Translations under genes and position numbers: made by a program | In this document: positions 22,178 through 32,720 of the stretch, piece by piece | How the letters are laid out: each line of letters starts with the position of its first letter | Position numbering within the stretch: position 1 is the first letter of the stretch | DNA from: Euprymna scolopes | Lineage: Eukaryota > Mollusca > Cephalopoda > Sepiida > Sepiolidae | Assembly (NCBI GenBank): GCA_024364805.1 | Contig: CM044495.1 | Span: 46,708,232-46,772,231, forward strand | DNA: 64,000 nucleotides | Direction of reading: 5' to 3' | Notes under the pieces: model-generated | What the model saw: only the letters and a program-made list of their open reading frames with translations | Database searches by the model: none | Told to the model about the DNA's origin: nothing

Positions 22178-22271
22178 CATATGTTTCAGATGTTGGACCA
22201 TGTTTACGATCCAACAGCCTCGTCAGGCCTCGCAGAAGTGGTTCTTCTTCTGCGAGGCCTAACGAGGCTGT
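22178..22271 (-). other. Hairpin with hammerhead-like core
   Basis: 22214-22237 and 22248-22271 form a 24-bp inverted repeat with one mismatch and a 10-base loop. On the minus strand the right part reads CTGACGA (22226-22220), a stem with TGTTGGA pairing to TCCAACA, then GAAAC (22187-22183): the order of the conserved core of hammerhead ribozymes. The base before stem I does not fit the required cleavage-site UH, so activity is doubtful. Penelope-like elements are known to carry hammerhead motifs. Confidence 0.45.
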
Positions 22272-22577
22272 ATATTTTATATATATATATATACAGTGGG
22301 TGTGGCTTGATTATGCAACACCTAACTTTTGTATATAACTCTTCAAACATATACTGCTTTGATAAGAAAACTTTCCAGATTCAATATTTTTATACGGACG
22401 ACGTACTTATACATTAAACCCTAAACATTTTTTTTTTATTAAACTTACTTTTTTATACGATAATAATTTTTTTGTATAATGTACGGTTAGATGATGTAAA
22501 AGGGGAACGAAATTGATGATTTTATTGTTGAATAAAAGCATTTGAAACAAGTACAGAATCAAAATGGATTATTTTGC

Positions 22578-22670
22578 TGCTTCAAATGCGTTTATTATAT
22601 ATTTTTTACAATATAAAATTGTTTCAAATGCTTTAATTATATTTTTTTTTACAATATACAATTGTTTAAA
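22578..22670. repeat. Imperfect tandem duplication, about 46 bp
   Basis: TTCAAATGCGTTTATTATAT followed by TTTTTTACAATATAAAATTG is repeated as TTCAAATGCTTTAATTATAT and TTTTTTTTACAATATACAAT. Confidence 0.7.
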
Positions 22671-22789
22671 CACTGAATTCGGTTAGGGCAAAGGCAAACC
22701 CTCTTCAAATATTTCGATTTTTTTATCAATTTCTTAAATTTTATAAAACACGTATAAAACTAACGTAGCATAATATTACATTCCTTTTA

Positions 22790-23060
22790 AAAGAAGTGAT
22801 ATTTGAATTTTCAGAAATTTAATCAAAATTATGAATATTTTCGATTTTTCATTTCTAACAATAAATATTGAAAAGCAATCAAATATATTCCATTTAAAAA
22901 TTCAAATACTTCATAAGATTTGACCTTTTTAGATATAAATCAAGCAAGATTTCCTTATTTTAAATTTTCTTAAGACCGGTTTAATTTTAGACAATTTCTA
23001 GAACCAGAATCCTATCATGGATTTTGACAAAGAATTTGATAAAGATTCTAGACTTATGGT
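22790..23060 (-). repeat. AT-rich dispersed repeat, copy c
   Basis: Resembles copy a at 18480-18740 in the same orientation (AAATTCAAATA, AATCAAGCAAGATTTCC, TTCTTAAGACC-like, TTCTAGAACCAGAATC). Strongly diverged. Confidence 0.4.
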
Positions 23061-23779
23061 TTAGTCGCATATAAACTCGATTTTAATAATTTGAAGGAAA
23101 CATGAAACTAATACTCGTATGGGTAAAATTTTCTGAGCAAGACTTTAATAATAAAATATTGAATCAGGGCTTGACTGAGTAAATAATGTTTGTCTATATT
23201 TTGTTTTATATTATTTGTCTAACCAGAACTTTGTAACAATAATAAACAATACATGTCAAGTTTGAAGATGATCTGTATCAATTATTATTTATACATGTAA
23301 TATATAAACAAAAATCAGTCCGTTTTTGTCAAAACCCGGCATAGATAGAATCAAATATTGGTTTTCAGAATCAAAGCTGACTAACCAGTTTATTCGTATC
23401 GTTAAACCATGTTCTTAACAATAAAACTTTATCTCGATATAGTTTATTTAAAAATACTGAATGCAGCTAGGAAATTTATTGAAAAATACCTTTAACAGCT
23501 TAAAACATGAATAAGCATTTGATCTCACTAAATAATTCTACATCCACATCTCTGAAAAATTATATTTTGTTTTTCAGAAATATTAAACTCTATGTAAATT
23601 CAAGAAATATAATGTCATAATAGTAGATAAATATTGATGGAGAACAATTATTTAGAATATTGGTTAATGAGGATATACTAACGATTGTTAATATTTATTC
23701 TGGTAAGTTCATTATTATTATTATTATCATTATCTATATACAAAATAATTCTACTGTAAAGAATAAATTTTGAATAAAA
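23061..23779. other. AT-rich intronic DNA, no gene seen
   Basis: No recognisable repeat apart from a short ATT run near 23710. Confidence 0.5.
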
Positions 23780-24054
23780 TAACAAGTGTAATATATTGAA
23801 CACAGTAAAAGATCAATACTTAATTTAGTGACACAACTAAAGTTATATATGAAATGTTCGCCGATATCTGAGGATGATTTAGAATCCATCCAATTGAATT
23901 CATCCAGCTGCCAATTAAGTGTCTCGGAAGACACATGCTGAGCAATCCAATCTTGCAACCTTTGACTTGCACTTCCCATGTAATCAGTATTATACTGACA
24001 TTTAAAATGATGAACTAAACAACAATGATGGGAGAAGTAGGGGGATAATTTCAT
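23780..24054 (-). pseudogene. GIY-YIG endonuclease relic (Penelope-like element)
   Basis: Minus-strand frame LVHHFKCQYNTDYMGSASQR, then LQDWIAQHVSS and SSDIGEHFIYNFSC. The family pattern is VY.F.C.C...YIG.T...L..RI..H, followed by S.I..HL. The Tyr/Met-Gly step of GIY-YIG is recognisable but altered (YMG) and the basic residue after it is lost. The reverse transcriptase that should precede it is not found. An isolated, inactive fragment. Confidence 0.6.
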
Positions 24055-24588
24055 AGTACAATAATAAACATTGGCATATGATTTTATTAAACTTAATGTA
24101 AAAAACGTTGATTAACTTATCTTCAATATTTTAATCGCACAAAATAGACATAGAAAACCTATAAAGGATTTTAAAACATTTCTTGATTTGTGGATAGTTA
24201 TGTTTTTTAAGATTGCAATTTACTCACCAACCTTATTACTTTTCTATTTACCTTTTGCTTAATGCATGTTCTTTGATCGTCTCATCTAATACAGTCTATC
24301 ACCCTTGCTCACATCCCTTTCTGTCTCTCGTTATCTCTGTTTATTCACAATCAAAGTATTAACACTATGAAATAAATATGCAGAATAGTCCCTTGCAAAC
24401 AATAAATAATATTAATACTGATGAAGATATTTCCTAATCTTTAGTTGTAAAAGAAAAGAGGAGATATAACGAAATCAAAACTAATTTTTAATTGTAAGTT
24501 TGCAAGGCCAATTAAATTTACAAAAAAAAAGAACACAAATACCTGACAAGAACTGAATTGAATTAGTGACTCAAGTATTCTAATACCT

Positions 24589-24589
<1 letters not shown>

Positions 24590-24649
<60 letters not shown>
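24590..24649. repeat. (TA)n microsatellite
   Basis: TA tract of about 60 bp. Confidence 0.95.
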
Positions 24650-24652
<3 letters not shown>

Positions 24653-24734
24653 TGAGAGCTCGTTATCAGTTAATTTATTTTAGAGAATAATCTTTTCACT
24701 CTTTAATATCTCTTTCGTTTCATTAAATCAACTT

Positions 24735-25010
24735 CAGGCACATTACAACCAAGATATAAGGGGCTACTGTGAATTAGCAAACATATTATTGGAGCCTTCT
24801 AAGTGGGGAGTTGTGCGGCTAGATGTTTGTTGATATTACATTTAAATGTCCTTATATTGGTACAGTCGGAGAAAGAAAAACATATAGAGTGAGTTCCAAA
24901 GATAAGCTTATCGGCAAAAGCAACTATTATAGTACAAAGCCTTTTGGTCTCTGAATGTCCTCTACAATGAATGTGTGGGGTTTTGCTAAAATCTTATACA
25001 ATGTATTTTA
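24735..25010 (-). mobile_element. LINE family B, C-terminal ORF fragment (very decayed)
   Basis: CAGGCACATTACAACCAAGA, GATATTACATTTAAATGTCC, GTACAGTCGGAGAA and GAGTTCCAAAG follow the same order as in the copies at 20480 and 58530. No frame survives. Confidence 0.5.
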
Positions 25011-25541
25011 ATTTGAAGTTCCTTAAAAGTGTATTTGAAGATATTCTCAAATTGAAAACACAACATTCAATTTCTATATCAATGAGGAATTTTTAAATTG
25101 ACAAAATATATTTAAAAATACACATGAATACTGCTTTTATTTTTCTAAAGAGATATTTAAACAAAATGCAAGGGTGTTTTGTTTATGACAGACAAGGGAA
25201 GGGAATATACTGGATATTATTGCAGTGTGTTTGGTGGAAGGTAAACCAAGAAGTTTGAAATAAATGATCAAAAATAGCTTCAGAACGCACAGAGTACGAC
25301 GGATAAAACATAAAAAAAAAACAAAGAAAAACAAAAAAGAAACATGCAACATACAATAAAACATAAAAGATTTAGAGAAAAAACATTCAGTGGACATAGC
25401 GTTTATCTTATCTATTCGTTTTATACTAACAAGTGCTCACACACACAATAAGAAAGGCTCTGAGATCCAACTCAATATACCTAGTTGTGAATTTATAAAA
25501 CAAAAATACAAGTGATCTATGACCTACATAGAAAAATGTTG

Positions 25542-25546
<5 letters not shown>

Positions 25547-25590
<44 letters not shown>
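25547..25590. repeat. (TA)n microsatellite, left flank of the mariner relic
   Basis: TA tract ending where the mariner left terminus begins. Confidence 0.95.
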
Positions 25591-25593
<3 letters not shown>

Positions 25594-25594
<1 letters not shown>

Positions 25595-26127
25595 CAGATC
25601 GGTGCAAAAGTCTTTGCCAGTTTATAGAAGGTACATTTTAAACCAGTGTAATTTATTTTATTCATTACTTGTTATTACTTAAACATCTCACAATAATTAA
25701 AAACCTGTGTCTTTCAGACATAATTCATACTTTTCCGCAATAATCTCACCCATGCTTATTCAAATATGACTTTCCGCATTAAACAGGAAGGGAGTCATCT
25801 TCCATCATGATGATTCTCGTGCTCACACAGCATTACTGACCAAAGATCTCTTTGTAGAATTTGGCTGGGAACTCTTACCACATCCCATATACTGTCCTGG
25901 TCTAGCTCTCTCACATTTTTACTTATTTAGAGGATTGCAAAACATTTAGGTGCTCTTAGCTGAAAATCGAAAAGAGATTGAACACGAAAATCTAAATAAT
26001 TTTACCGGCGAGGACTTAATAACGATTTCATCTGTCAAGGAGCTTATAGTTTTGAATAAAGATTTTTGAAGCAGTTTTTTTCATTTTCAAGATTAAATTT
26101 TTATTCGGCAATAACTTTTGCACCTAC

Positions 26128-26131
<4 letters not shown>
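25594..26131 (+). mobile_element. mariner-family DNA transposon, internally deleted
   Basis: Terminal inverted repeats: left TCAGATCGGTGCAAAAGTCT, right (reverse complement) TCAGTAGGTGCAAAAGTTAT, each continuing TTGCC. It is flanked on both sides by TA, the mariner target, inside a (TA)n tract. About 540 bp against about 1.3 kb for a complete element, so the 5' part of the transposase gene is largely gone. Confidence 0.85.
25785..25949 (+). pseudogene. mariner transposase remnant
   Basis: Frame RKGVIFHHDDSRAHTALLTK, then DLFVEFGWELLPHPIYCPGL, then SHFYLFRGLQN and a stop. In active mariners this region reads ..HHDNARPHTA..., then LLPHPPYSPDLAPSDYHLF. The second catalytic Asp region (HHDD) is kept, but the third catalytic Asp is replaced (His in ALSHFYLF, Gly in CPGL), and an in-frame stop follows. 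Further recognisable but shifted sequence extends to about 26069. Confidence 0.85.

Positions 26132-26216
<85 letters not shown>
26131..26216. repeat. (TA)n microsatellite, right flank of the mariner relic
   Basis: TA tract of about 86 bp. In frame it encodes only IY/YI repeats. Confidence 0.95.
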
Positions 26217-26221
<5 letters not shown>

Positions 26222-26251
26222 TTTCTTAAAGCATTGTGTGGGATAGATATG

Positions 26252-26493
26252 TTGAAGAGATTTAGAAGGCTATCACAATGCGAGGAATGGAATGTAGTCG
26301 GTGTTAAGGAAGAAAGACGAAAACAAGTGTTATACATATATGTCTAAAACACAAAAACGAAAACGAAAGACAGATAGAATAAATATATGTATATACTTAT
26401 TGATTTGCAAATTGTCCCTTGTTTTCGTCTTTCTTCCTCCACACCGACAACATTATGTTCCTCGTATTGTGATAACCTTCTAAATCTCTTCAA
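26252..26493. repeat. Long inverted repeat, 76-bp arms
   Basis: 26252-26327 and 26418-26493 are inverted copies of equal length, about 88-90% identical, separated by a 90-bp spacer. The arms contain GAAGAAAGACGAAAACAAG and TTGAAGAGATTTAGAAGG. It lies between the (TA)n tract beside the mariner relic and a tandem duplication. Transcribed, it would form a long hairpin. Confidence 0.9.
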
Positions 26494-26495
26494 TT

Positions 26496-26645
26496 TATAT
26501 ATGTGTGTGTGTGTTGGGTTTATTTAAAGAAATTCTGCATGGATTTGTTAGTAAAAAAGGAGCTTTATATATGTTTGTGTGTGTGTGACAAACTTGGGTT
26601 TATTTAAAGAAATTCTGCATGGATTTGTTAGAAAAAAGAGAGCTT
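26496..26645. repeat. Tandem duplication, about 75-80 bp
   Basis: A unit with a TATATATGTGTGTGTG lead, then TGGGTTTATTTAAAGAAATT, CTGCATGGATTTGTTAG and AAAAAAGGAGCTT, occurs twice with small differences (extra ACAAACT in the second copy). Confidence 0.85.
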
Positions 26646-26849
26646 TTGTTTCTTATGAAAAATCGAAAGTAATTAATTTTTTTTATATTATTACTTTTGT
26701 TGGATGAAGTATAAACGTCGAGTTTTTTTTTTATGTTGCTGAATATTCCTTCTCTTTAATAGTTTAATAAGGTGATATCGTAAGTCGAAGAATCCAAAAA
26801 ATATAGCTGCTGTAATGAAAGCTAGTTATTATAATTTCTTTGGGAATGT

Positions 26850-26945
26850 TCTTTTATTATCATTATCGTCGATATTATGATAACGAAAATAATAATAATG
26901 ATTATAATATCGATGATAATAATTATTATTTTTTTATCATTATTA
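26850..26945. repeat. ATT/AAT-rich hairpin-forming simple repeat
   Basis: 26862-26878 and 26904-26920 form a 17-bp inverted repeat with one mismatch, embedded in ATT/AAT triplets. Confidence 0.7.
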
Positions 26946-27049
26946 TCATAATATTTTTTTATTTCATTATCATTTTAGTTTATACTCTATCCTTAATCGA
27001 CATTTGCAATATACTTGAGGATACTATTTTCAAGCTTTTCCAATGACTT

Positions 27050-28110
27050 ATACTTTATTGCTACTACGACTTGAAATTTTGTGAAAATAAATATCATACA
27101 TAGTATTTGTATGAGAGAAAAACGAACTACAAAGAATGTATTCAGTATAGTTTTCATTGGCAAAAATATAAAAAATTACTGAATGAATGAATTAGTTACA
27201 TCTTTTGAAAGTTAAATCTGACAATTTAAAAAAAACAAATAACGTTCTATGATATTTTATAAAATCAGAAATAAATTTTTAAAATTATCCTTTTTTTTAA
27301 AGACTAAATGAAAACTGTCTTTTTAAATATTTAAAAAAATATACAACATTCGCTAGTTTTGTAGAATTTTCCGATTTAACATAAAAAACATGTTTTTTTT
27401 TTACCTAACCTTTTTTGAAGCAGTTGTAACAAAGCTACTGTCATGTATGCAAATGACCTAGCCGTATGGCGAGCGTTATGTCACAGAAAATAAATGGATC
27501 TTTCGACATTCGTATTGGAGGAAGTGAAGAGAAAAAGAGGAGAGAATGATCCTGTTGCCGCGAAAGGAACTCTTAACAAGATGCAAGACTCGTTAGTCCT
27601 TCGAACCTTTGTAAATCTGTCAGACAAACTTGAACTCTTGAACGAATTACACACATAACAGTTTTTTAGTCTGCAGCTATAACCAGCTATTAATTTACCC
27701 AAAGAGTAAAAAGCAGGAATGCAACTATTCTCTGTTGGCTTTGAAAATACGTGTCATCGGCTTGGTGTTGAAACGACCATCAATAAATACCTTTTCTTTC
27801 AACAGGAAAAAAAAAAACTCGTGTCAAATTTCTTTTTCTTGGTTTCTATGCAAGACCTTTATGCACAACGTTATATTCGTGTTAAAATGTAAGAGACGGC
27901 GTTAGATGATGTTGAATACTCTCTGTATCTATATGCACTGGTTTTTGTCCTATGCTGTTAATTTCTCTAAATTTATAAACTACGTATCCAGTTTTAAAAA
28001 ATCCTTTAGATTTAGGTGAGATTCGAACTCTGTTATCGACATAAAAACTCTACTTTCTTAGTGATATGTACACTGCATATTCCTTCTCTTTTTTCACCCA
28101 ATCAAAAGCC
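27050..28110. other. AT-rich intronic DNA, no gene seen
   Basis: The minus-strand frame at 27481-27702 lacks recognisable motifs. A B-box-like GAGTTCGAATCTC (minus strand, near 28025) has no partner A box. Confidence 0.5.
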
Positions 28111-28121
28111 TCTACTTAGTT

Positions 28122-28325
28122 GCTTCTTCCCAAGGACAGAGTTAGAGACATGGGCGATTTTTAATGTGGGGAAAATTCAGCTGCACAAAAGGATAGTCTA
28201 CATTAAGAAAAAAATAAAATTGCCTCAATCTTAAAGGATTTCTCCATTGATGAAGTGCAGGACAAAACACATATTACATTTTTCTCTTAATGTGATGATT
28301 AAGTGCCACCTTGGTAAACACTGAA
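28122..28325 (-). mobile_element. U2-snRNA-derived repeat, copy 2
   Basis: Matches the body of copy 3 (34141-34355): GATTTTTAATGTGGGG, then CAGCTGC, TGCCTCAATCTTAA, TCTCCATTGA and TTAAGTGC. The U2-like 5' head is decayed here. Confidence 0.55.
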
Positions 28326-28856
28326 AATTATAAGTTGAGAATCAAGGACACGTGGAATAATATTAGAAGATAGAAAATTAGTGGTGACCTCTCTTTATAT
28401 CTTAATGCTAATAAAAAGGGAGCCTTCAGGGATCCCTTGACCATGGTCAACCATTTTATGTCTATGCTGAAATACAAAGCAGGCCAAAATAATTTTTTAA
28501 TTGTTTAGTTATTTCCTTATCTCTTTACTTAATATGCAAACTAATACTGATTACTAGACATATGCTTGATCTGCAATTCATTCTGTTGAATTCATTTGAA
28601 AATTTATAAACTCTGACACATTTCTCATTTTTATTTACCTTCTCCCCATAAAGTTATATGTGAGTTGAATGAAACTGTCCCTGTGGAAGGAACTGGATTA
28701 GAACTTGGCATATCCAGTTGTTCAATCTGGGTTGTTAACTACTTAGACACCGTTCATCTCTTACTTCTTGCAGAACTTAAAAATAGTAAGTCGCTCAACT
28801 TCATAATCATTACTACAACTACTACTACTACTAATGTAGGCTATCCTTTTGTGTAG
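28326..28856. other. Intronic DNA, no gene seen
   Basis: The plus-strand frame at 28665-28856 ends in a (ACT)n run and shows no domain. Confidence 0.5.
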
Positions 28857-28930
28857 CTGGGAATCGCTTGTGAATTTAATATTCTTTTGACTCTTCCTCC
28901 TTCGGATGAAGCCACTTCAATCCGCCATAG
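28857..28930 (+). mobile_element. 5S-derived SINE tail fragment
   Basis: GGGAATCGCTTGTGAATTT and the following CCTTCGGATGAAGCCACTTC match the tail of the 5S-derived SINE at 6830-6905. Confidence 0.45.
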
Positions 28931-31044
28931 GATAATGCCATTTATTCGTATTAGTGTTATAATTATTATCATGTGCAATTATCATCCTAATTATTATGTA
29001 AAATTAGTATTATTATTTATCTTTTGTGTATTGAAGTAAGAGATAATTATTTCGCAATCTAACTTGCATACATGTACATAGTGCGTAAAGACACACGTAC
29101 GTAAAATTACATTTAGACACTGAATAAAGAGTCACTTTTTCTCTAAATGCTGACAAAAATATTAGAAAGTGGTTGACACAGGATAGATGCGAAAATAAAT
29201 AAATAAAAAGGAAAAGGATTGATTTGTTTTTGTTTGGTTAACTATAACTTAAAGCGAATTAGAACAATTAAAACGAGATTCTTTTCAAACATATCTCAAT
29301 CCTAGAACTAACGTTTACTTTTACATGTGTTTTGTGCTATTACAACATAGAATATATTAGAATATAGAAAAAAAAAGCCTTAGGGAACCAAACGTTGATT
29401 AACTCGTATTTTGTATAGTACAGATTGTATATAAAATTGGTTTGGTTTAGAATGTATGTTTTACGGCATATCAATCCCTTTGAGGTATATTTATTGCTGA
29501 AACAGTACCAATTGCACACAATCCATTGTATACGATTATATGAACACAAGTTGCTTTTATACCCATAACTGAGAGGAAATAGTTAAAAGTTTCCGCATTA
29601 ATAGTCTTGAGGAATGTATGAACAAACTATCTGATCAGATTTGAACTTGTCATAGAATGACATTACAACAGTGTGCTCAGAATCTAATTCATTATCCTCA
29701 TCAAATTCGGTATAATGTCTATTTTAACTGGTGGCATATGTTGGACGGCTTTGAGGAATTCACTTCCAAAATTCTATCTGGTAAAGTCATTTCTTTAATT
29801 GATATTATATTTTTATAGACTAGATGCTTTTCCTGACACTATACCCAGTCCGGTAATGAGGACCAGTGTTTTTATCCAGACACGATTATCTAACATGGCT
29901 AAAGAGTTCTTCACCTCTGCACACATATGCATATACGTACGTACACACACAGGGAAACACTCAATCTGTGGATGAATATATAAGCCCATCAACCCGCTTT
30001 CTTAGTTTAGCACTGTGGTAAGGGATATCGCCAGCCCCTATTAACATTTACAAAAAAAAAATCTTAACATTTGGCCTTAACTCCGTCTTTATAATATTAT
30101 CTTTTCCCCCAAATTTTATAAAAATCTTTCCAAGTTTTGGAAACCTATAGATGTACTTAGAGAATTAAATGTGTTTAATTGGTTTCATAGAAAAACTATG
30201 ACACTTTCAAAGATTTATTTTAGGTCGGTTGCCCTTTCTAATGCAAACAATAAAATAAACACGTTGCTATTATACCATTGTTGTAAACCGCTATTCTTTG
30301 CTATCATGTAATCATTAAACGTTTGTTTAGTTATTTATTTCCATATGTGTTTGCTTGAATCTGTCCTATGATGAGAAATTTGAGGCAATCATGTTGATCT
30401 CAATGTATTAACAACACGATCAAATCGACAGGATTCAAAACTACTAATAGACAAGGTCATCCAACATGCATTATTATCTCTCGGCACAACTAGCAAGGCT
30501 AGGAAACACAGTGTTCAATTTTTCAAACTTTTTGAAGAGCATGAAGCTAAGAATTTTTCATTTTAGTCTATAGGTACTCAACAGCCGGAATGGGTTGTCA
30601 GTGTCAAGATATCAACGACTTTTAAAATACAAATAGACAATATTGCGTCTAATCCACATAATGAGAAAAAAAGACCACGTGTGTTGGAGGCTTATTTTGT
30701 ATACGAAAAGTATATTATTATAATTAATTATAAAAAAATATGTGTATGCAAACATCTATTCTTTTTATAACAAATTGCAAAATTACTTTGTGCCAGTATG
30801 TCTCTTGTCATTCTATGTAAGATTCAAGTAACATTTTATTTCTCACCCAAAAGTGATATTACTGTAAAGCTATGTCAACTATTTTCAGTTGACAGTTTCT
30901 TTTGTATAAGTAATTTTGTTAGCCCTTAGAAAATTAATACGTATACAAAATAATAGGCAGTAGAAATCTTTAAAATTATGAGTTAACTTGGTATTACATT
31001 ATACCTATATACGGCTGTGGATTTTATATATAATATATATATAT
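28931..31044. other. AT-rich intronic DNA, no gene seen
   Basis: No recognisable gene. 29820-29920 (GATGCTTTTCCTGACACTAT.. ACCAGTG) may be a fragment of an unrecognised dispersed repeat. Confidence 0.5.
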
Positions 31045-31531
31045 ATGCATACTAGTATGGCGCTTATCATTGCTCGGTCGTAAAATATTATATTTTAATT
31101 TATGCAAATTTCAAATATATTACTATACAGCAAATTGACTATCAATTATTATATTGGACCTAAAATATAGTAGTGATTTCAAATGAAAAAAAAAAATGTT
31201 ACTTTGTGTTTTCGGTTCGATTCTAGCTGATAACACCATAGCTCTCCAGCCTTATATGTTAGTGTATGACCTAAATCCATATGTACACATAAAATGCAAA
31301 AAATTACATTTTTTAACTTATACTTTTTTGCACATGCGCTAATTAAAAGTTATAGTCGATTTACTCGAGGTCAAAGTCTATTTTTTTTCACTTTTGACCC
31401 ATTAGAAGCTAAAATCCAAGTAGAAAGTGTGCTACAGGTCCAAATACCCTATATATCAAATTTCAGCTCCGTAGACCAAATATTTAGAGAAAAGTTTAGC
31501 AGAAACTTTTCACATACACATCGTCAGCGTT

Positions 31532-31570
<39 letters not shown>
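31045..31570 (+). repeat. ACTAGC-class interspersed element, copy 6
   Basis: Starts ACTAGTATGGCGCTTATCAT, TGCTCGGTCGTAAAATA. Includes an antisense tRNA-like TTCGGTTCGATTCTAGCTGA, the phrase ATATCAAATTTCAGCTCCGT (also in copies 4 and 10 as ATATCAA.TTT..AGTC/TGTAGAC), and ends in TTTTCACATACACATC and a (TA)n tract. Confidence 0.7.
31537..31569. repeat. (TA)n microsatellite
   Basis: TA tract at the 3' end of the preceding element. Confidence 0.95.
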
Positions 31571-31572
<2 letters not shown>

Positions 31573-31803
31573 TCCGTATAGTAGAATGTTTTAATATTAA
31601 ATTCTATGCAATTATGCTGAATGTAGAAACTATGCATAAATAAAATTCATCACAGCGTATGAATTTAAATGCTCCAAGATTACACCCATTTCCTTCATAC
31701 TGAAGAATGTAACAAAAGCGATACATTTCTATAGGGTAAAGCAGAACGTTATGAATAAGAGGCATTTATTACCCGAGATAATTGTACATACACTTATATA
31801 TAT

Positions 31804-31963
31804 AGTAAGTTATGAAAATGTATACGGCAATTAAGCTACACAGAATATTCCGCATTTCATTCTCGTGAGAATTCGTCCGGCTTATGAATTAAAATAGTTA
31901 CAAGTGGGTAGAGAAAATACAGAGGATCCTGACGAATTCTCACCAGAATTTTCATAACTTACT
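31804..31963. repeat. Two nested inverted repeats (foldback element)
   Basis: Outer arms 31804-31819 and 31948-31963 (AGTAAGTTATGAAAAT) and inner arms 31865-31877 and 31931-31943 (GTGAGAATTCGTC) are perfect. The internal phrase TTAAGCTACACAGAATATTC recurs at 37863-37885 inside another foldback. Confidence 0.75.
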
Positions 31964-32372
31964 ACCTAACTCTACTCCAAGAGTGCTTAATACATAGGTA
32001 AATAGTGAGAATTTGCTCATAAAATTATATCTTTGTGTATTAATTTATGTGGTTAAATGAAGTATTCATATACATATATTAAAAGATGGCGTAAATATCA
32101 CAAAACGCATTTGCAACTAGTCTTCCGTTTTGTAATCCTACCCATATCCTTTTTATTTTCTTTTAAAGTTGATGAGTTCCTATTCTGATGAGTCGAGATG
32201 GAAAAGACTACAAGAATTACATAATTATTATATGAATGGTTCTGCGCTATGAAAAAGGGGTTTACAAAAATTGAAAATGCTGAAAGAAATAAACGGTAAA
32301 ATGGACATCTTTGAATTTAGAATATAGACTTTTTGCCATTTATATGTATATGCTCTGTAGTTACATCTTTTT

Positions 32373-32376
<4 letters not shown>

Positions 32377-32433
<57 letters not shown>

Positions 32434-32434
32434 G
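32377..32434. repeat. (TA)n(TG)n microsatellite
   Basis: TA tract grading into TG. Confidence 0.95.
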
Positions 32435-32589
32435 AGATCTGCCCCAACAGAGGGAAGAAAATTAATTCTATTTAAATCCTCATAAAAGTGGTGTTTTTAG
32501 AATTAGACAAAAGTTAGTAGTATTATTGCTTCTAATTTTGATCAAAATCCATTACATTGCTTAAGCTGAAGGGATCTAAAGAAAAAGCG

Positions 32590-32720
32590 TAAATTCAGAG
32601 AATCCTGTTTAACTGCTGTTTAAAATATTTGAATTGTAAGCTGTGCTCATATTATGTCCTTTAAAACCCTTAAAAATACTCCAAGGAAACTGAAAAATCA
32701 GATGTACAGATATTTTCGCA
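32590..32720 (+). repeat. AT-rich dispersed repeat, partial copy
   Basis: AAATTCAGAGAATCCTG.., then AAAATACTCCAAGGAAACTGAA, in the order found at 20150-20300. Confidence 0.4.

Noticed and set aside
26066-26347. 93-codon frame with IYIYIY repeats
   Set aside because: Translation of a (TA)n microsatellite and mariner end.
28010-28075. B-box-like GAGTTCGAATCTC on the minus strand as a tRNA or SINE
   Set aside because: No A box at the right distance and no tRNA fold.
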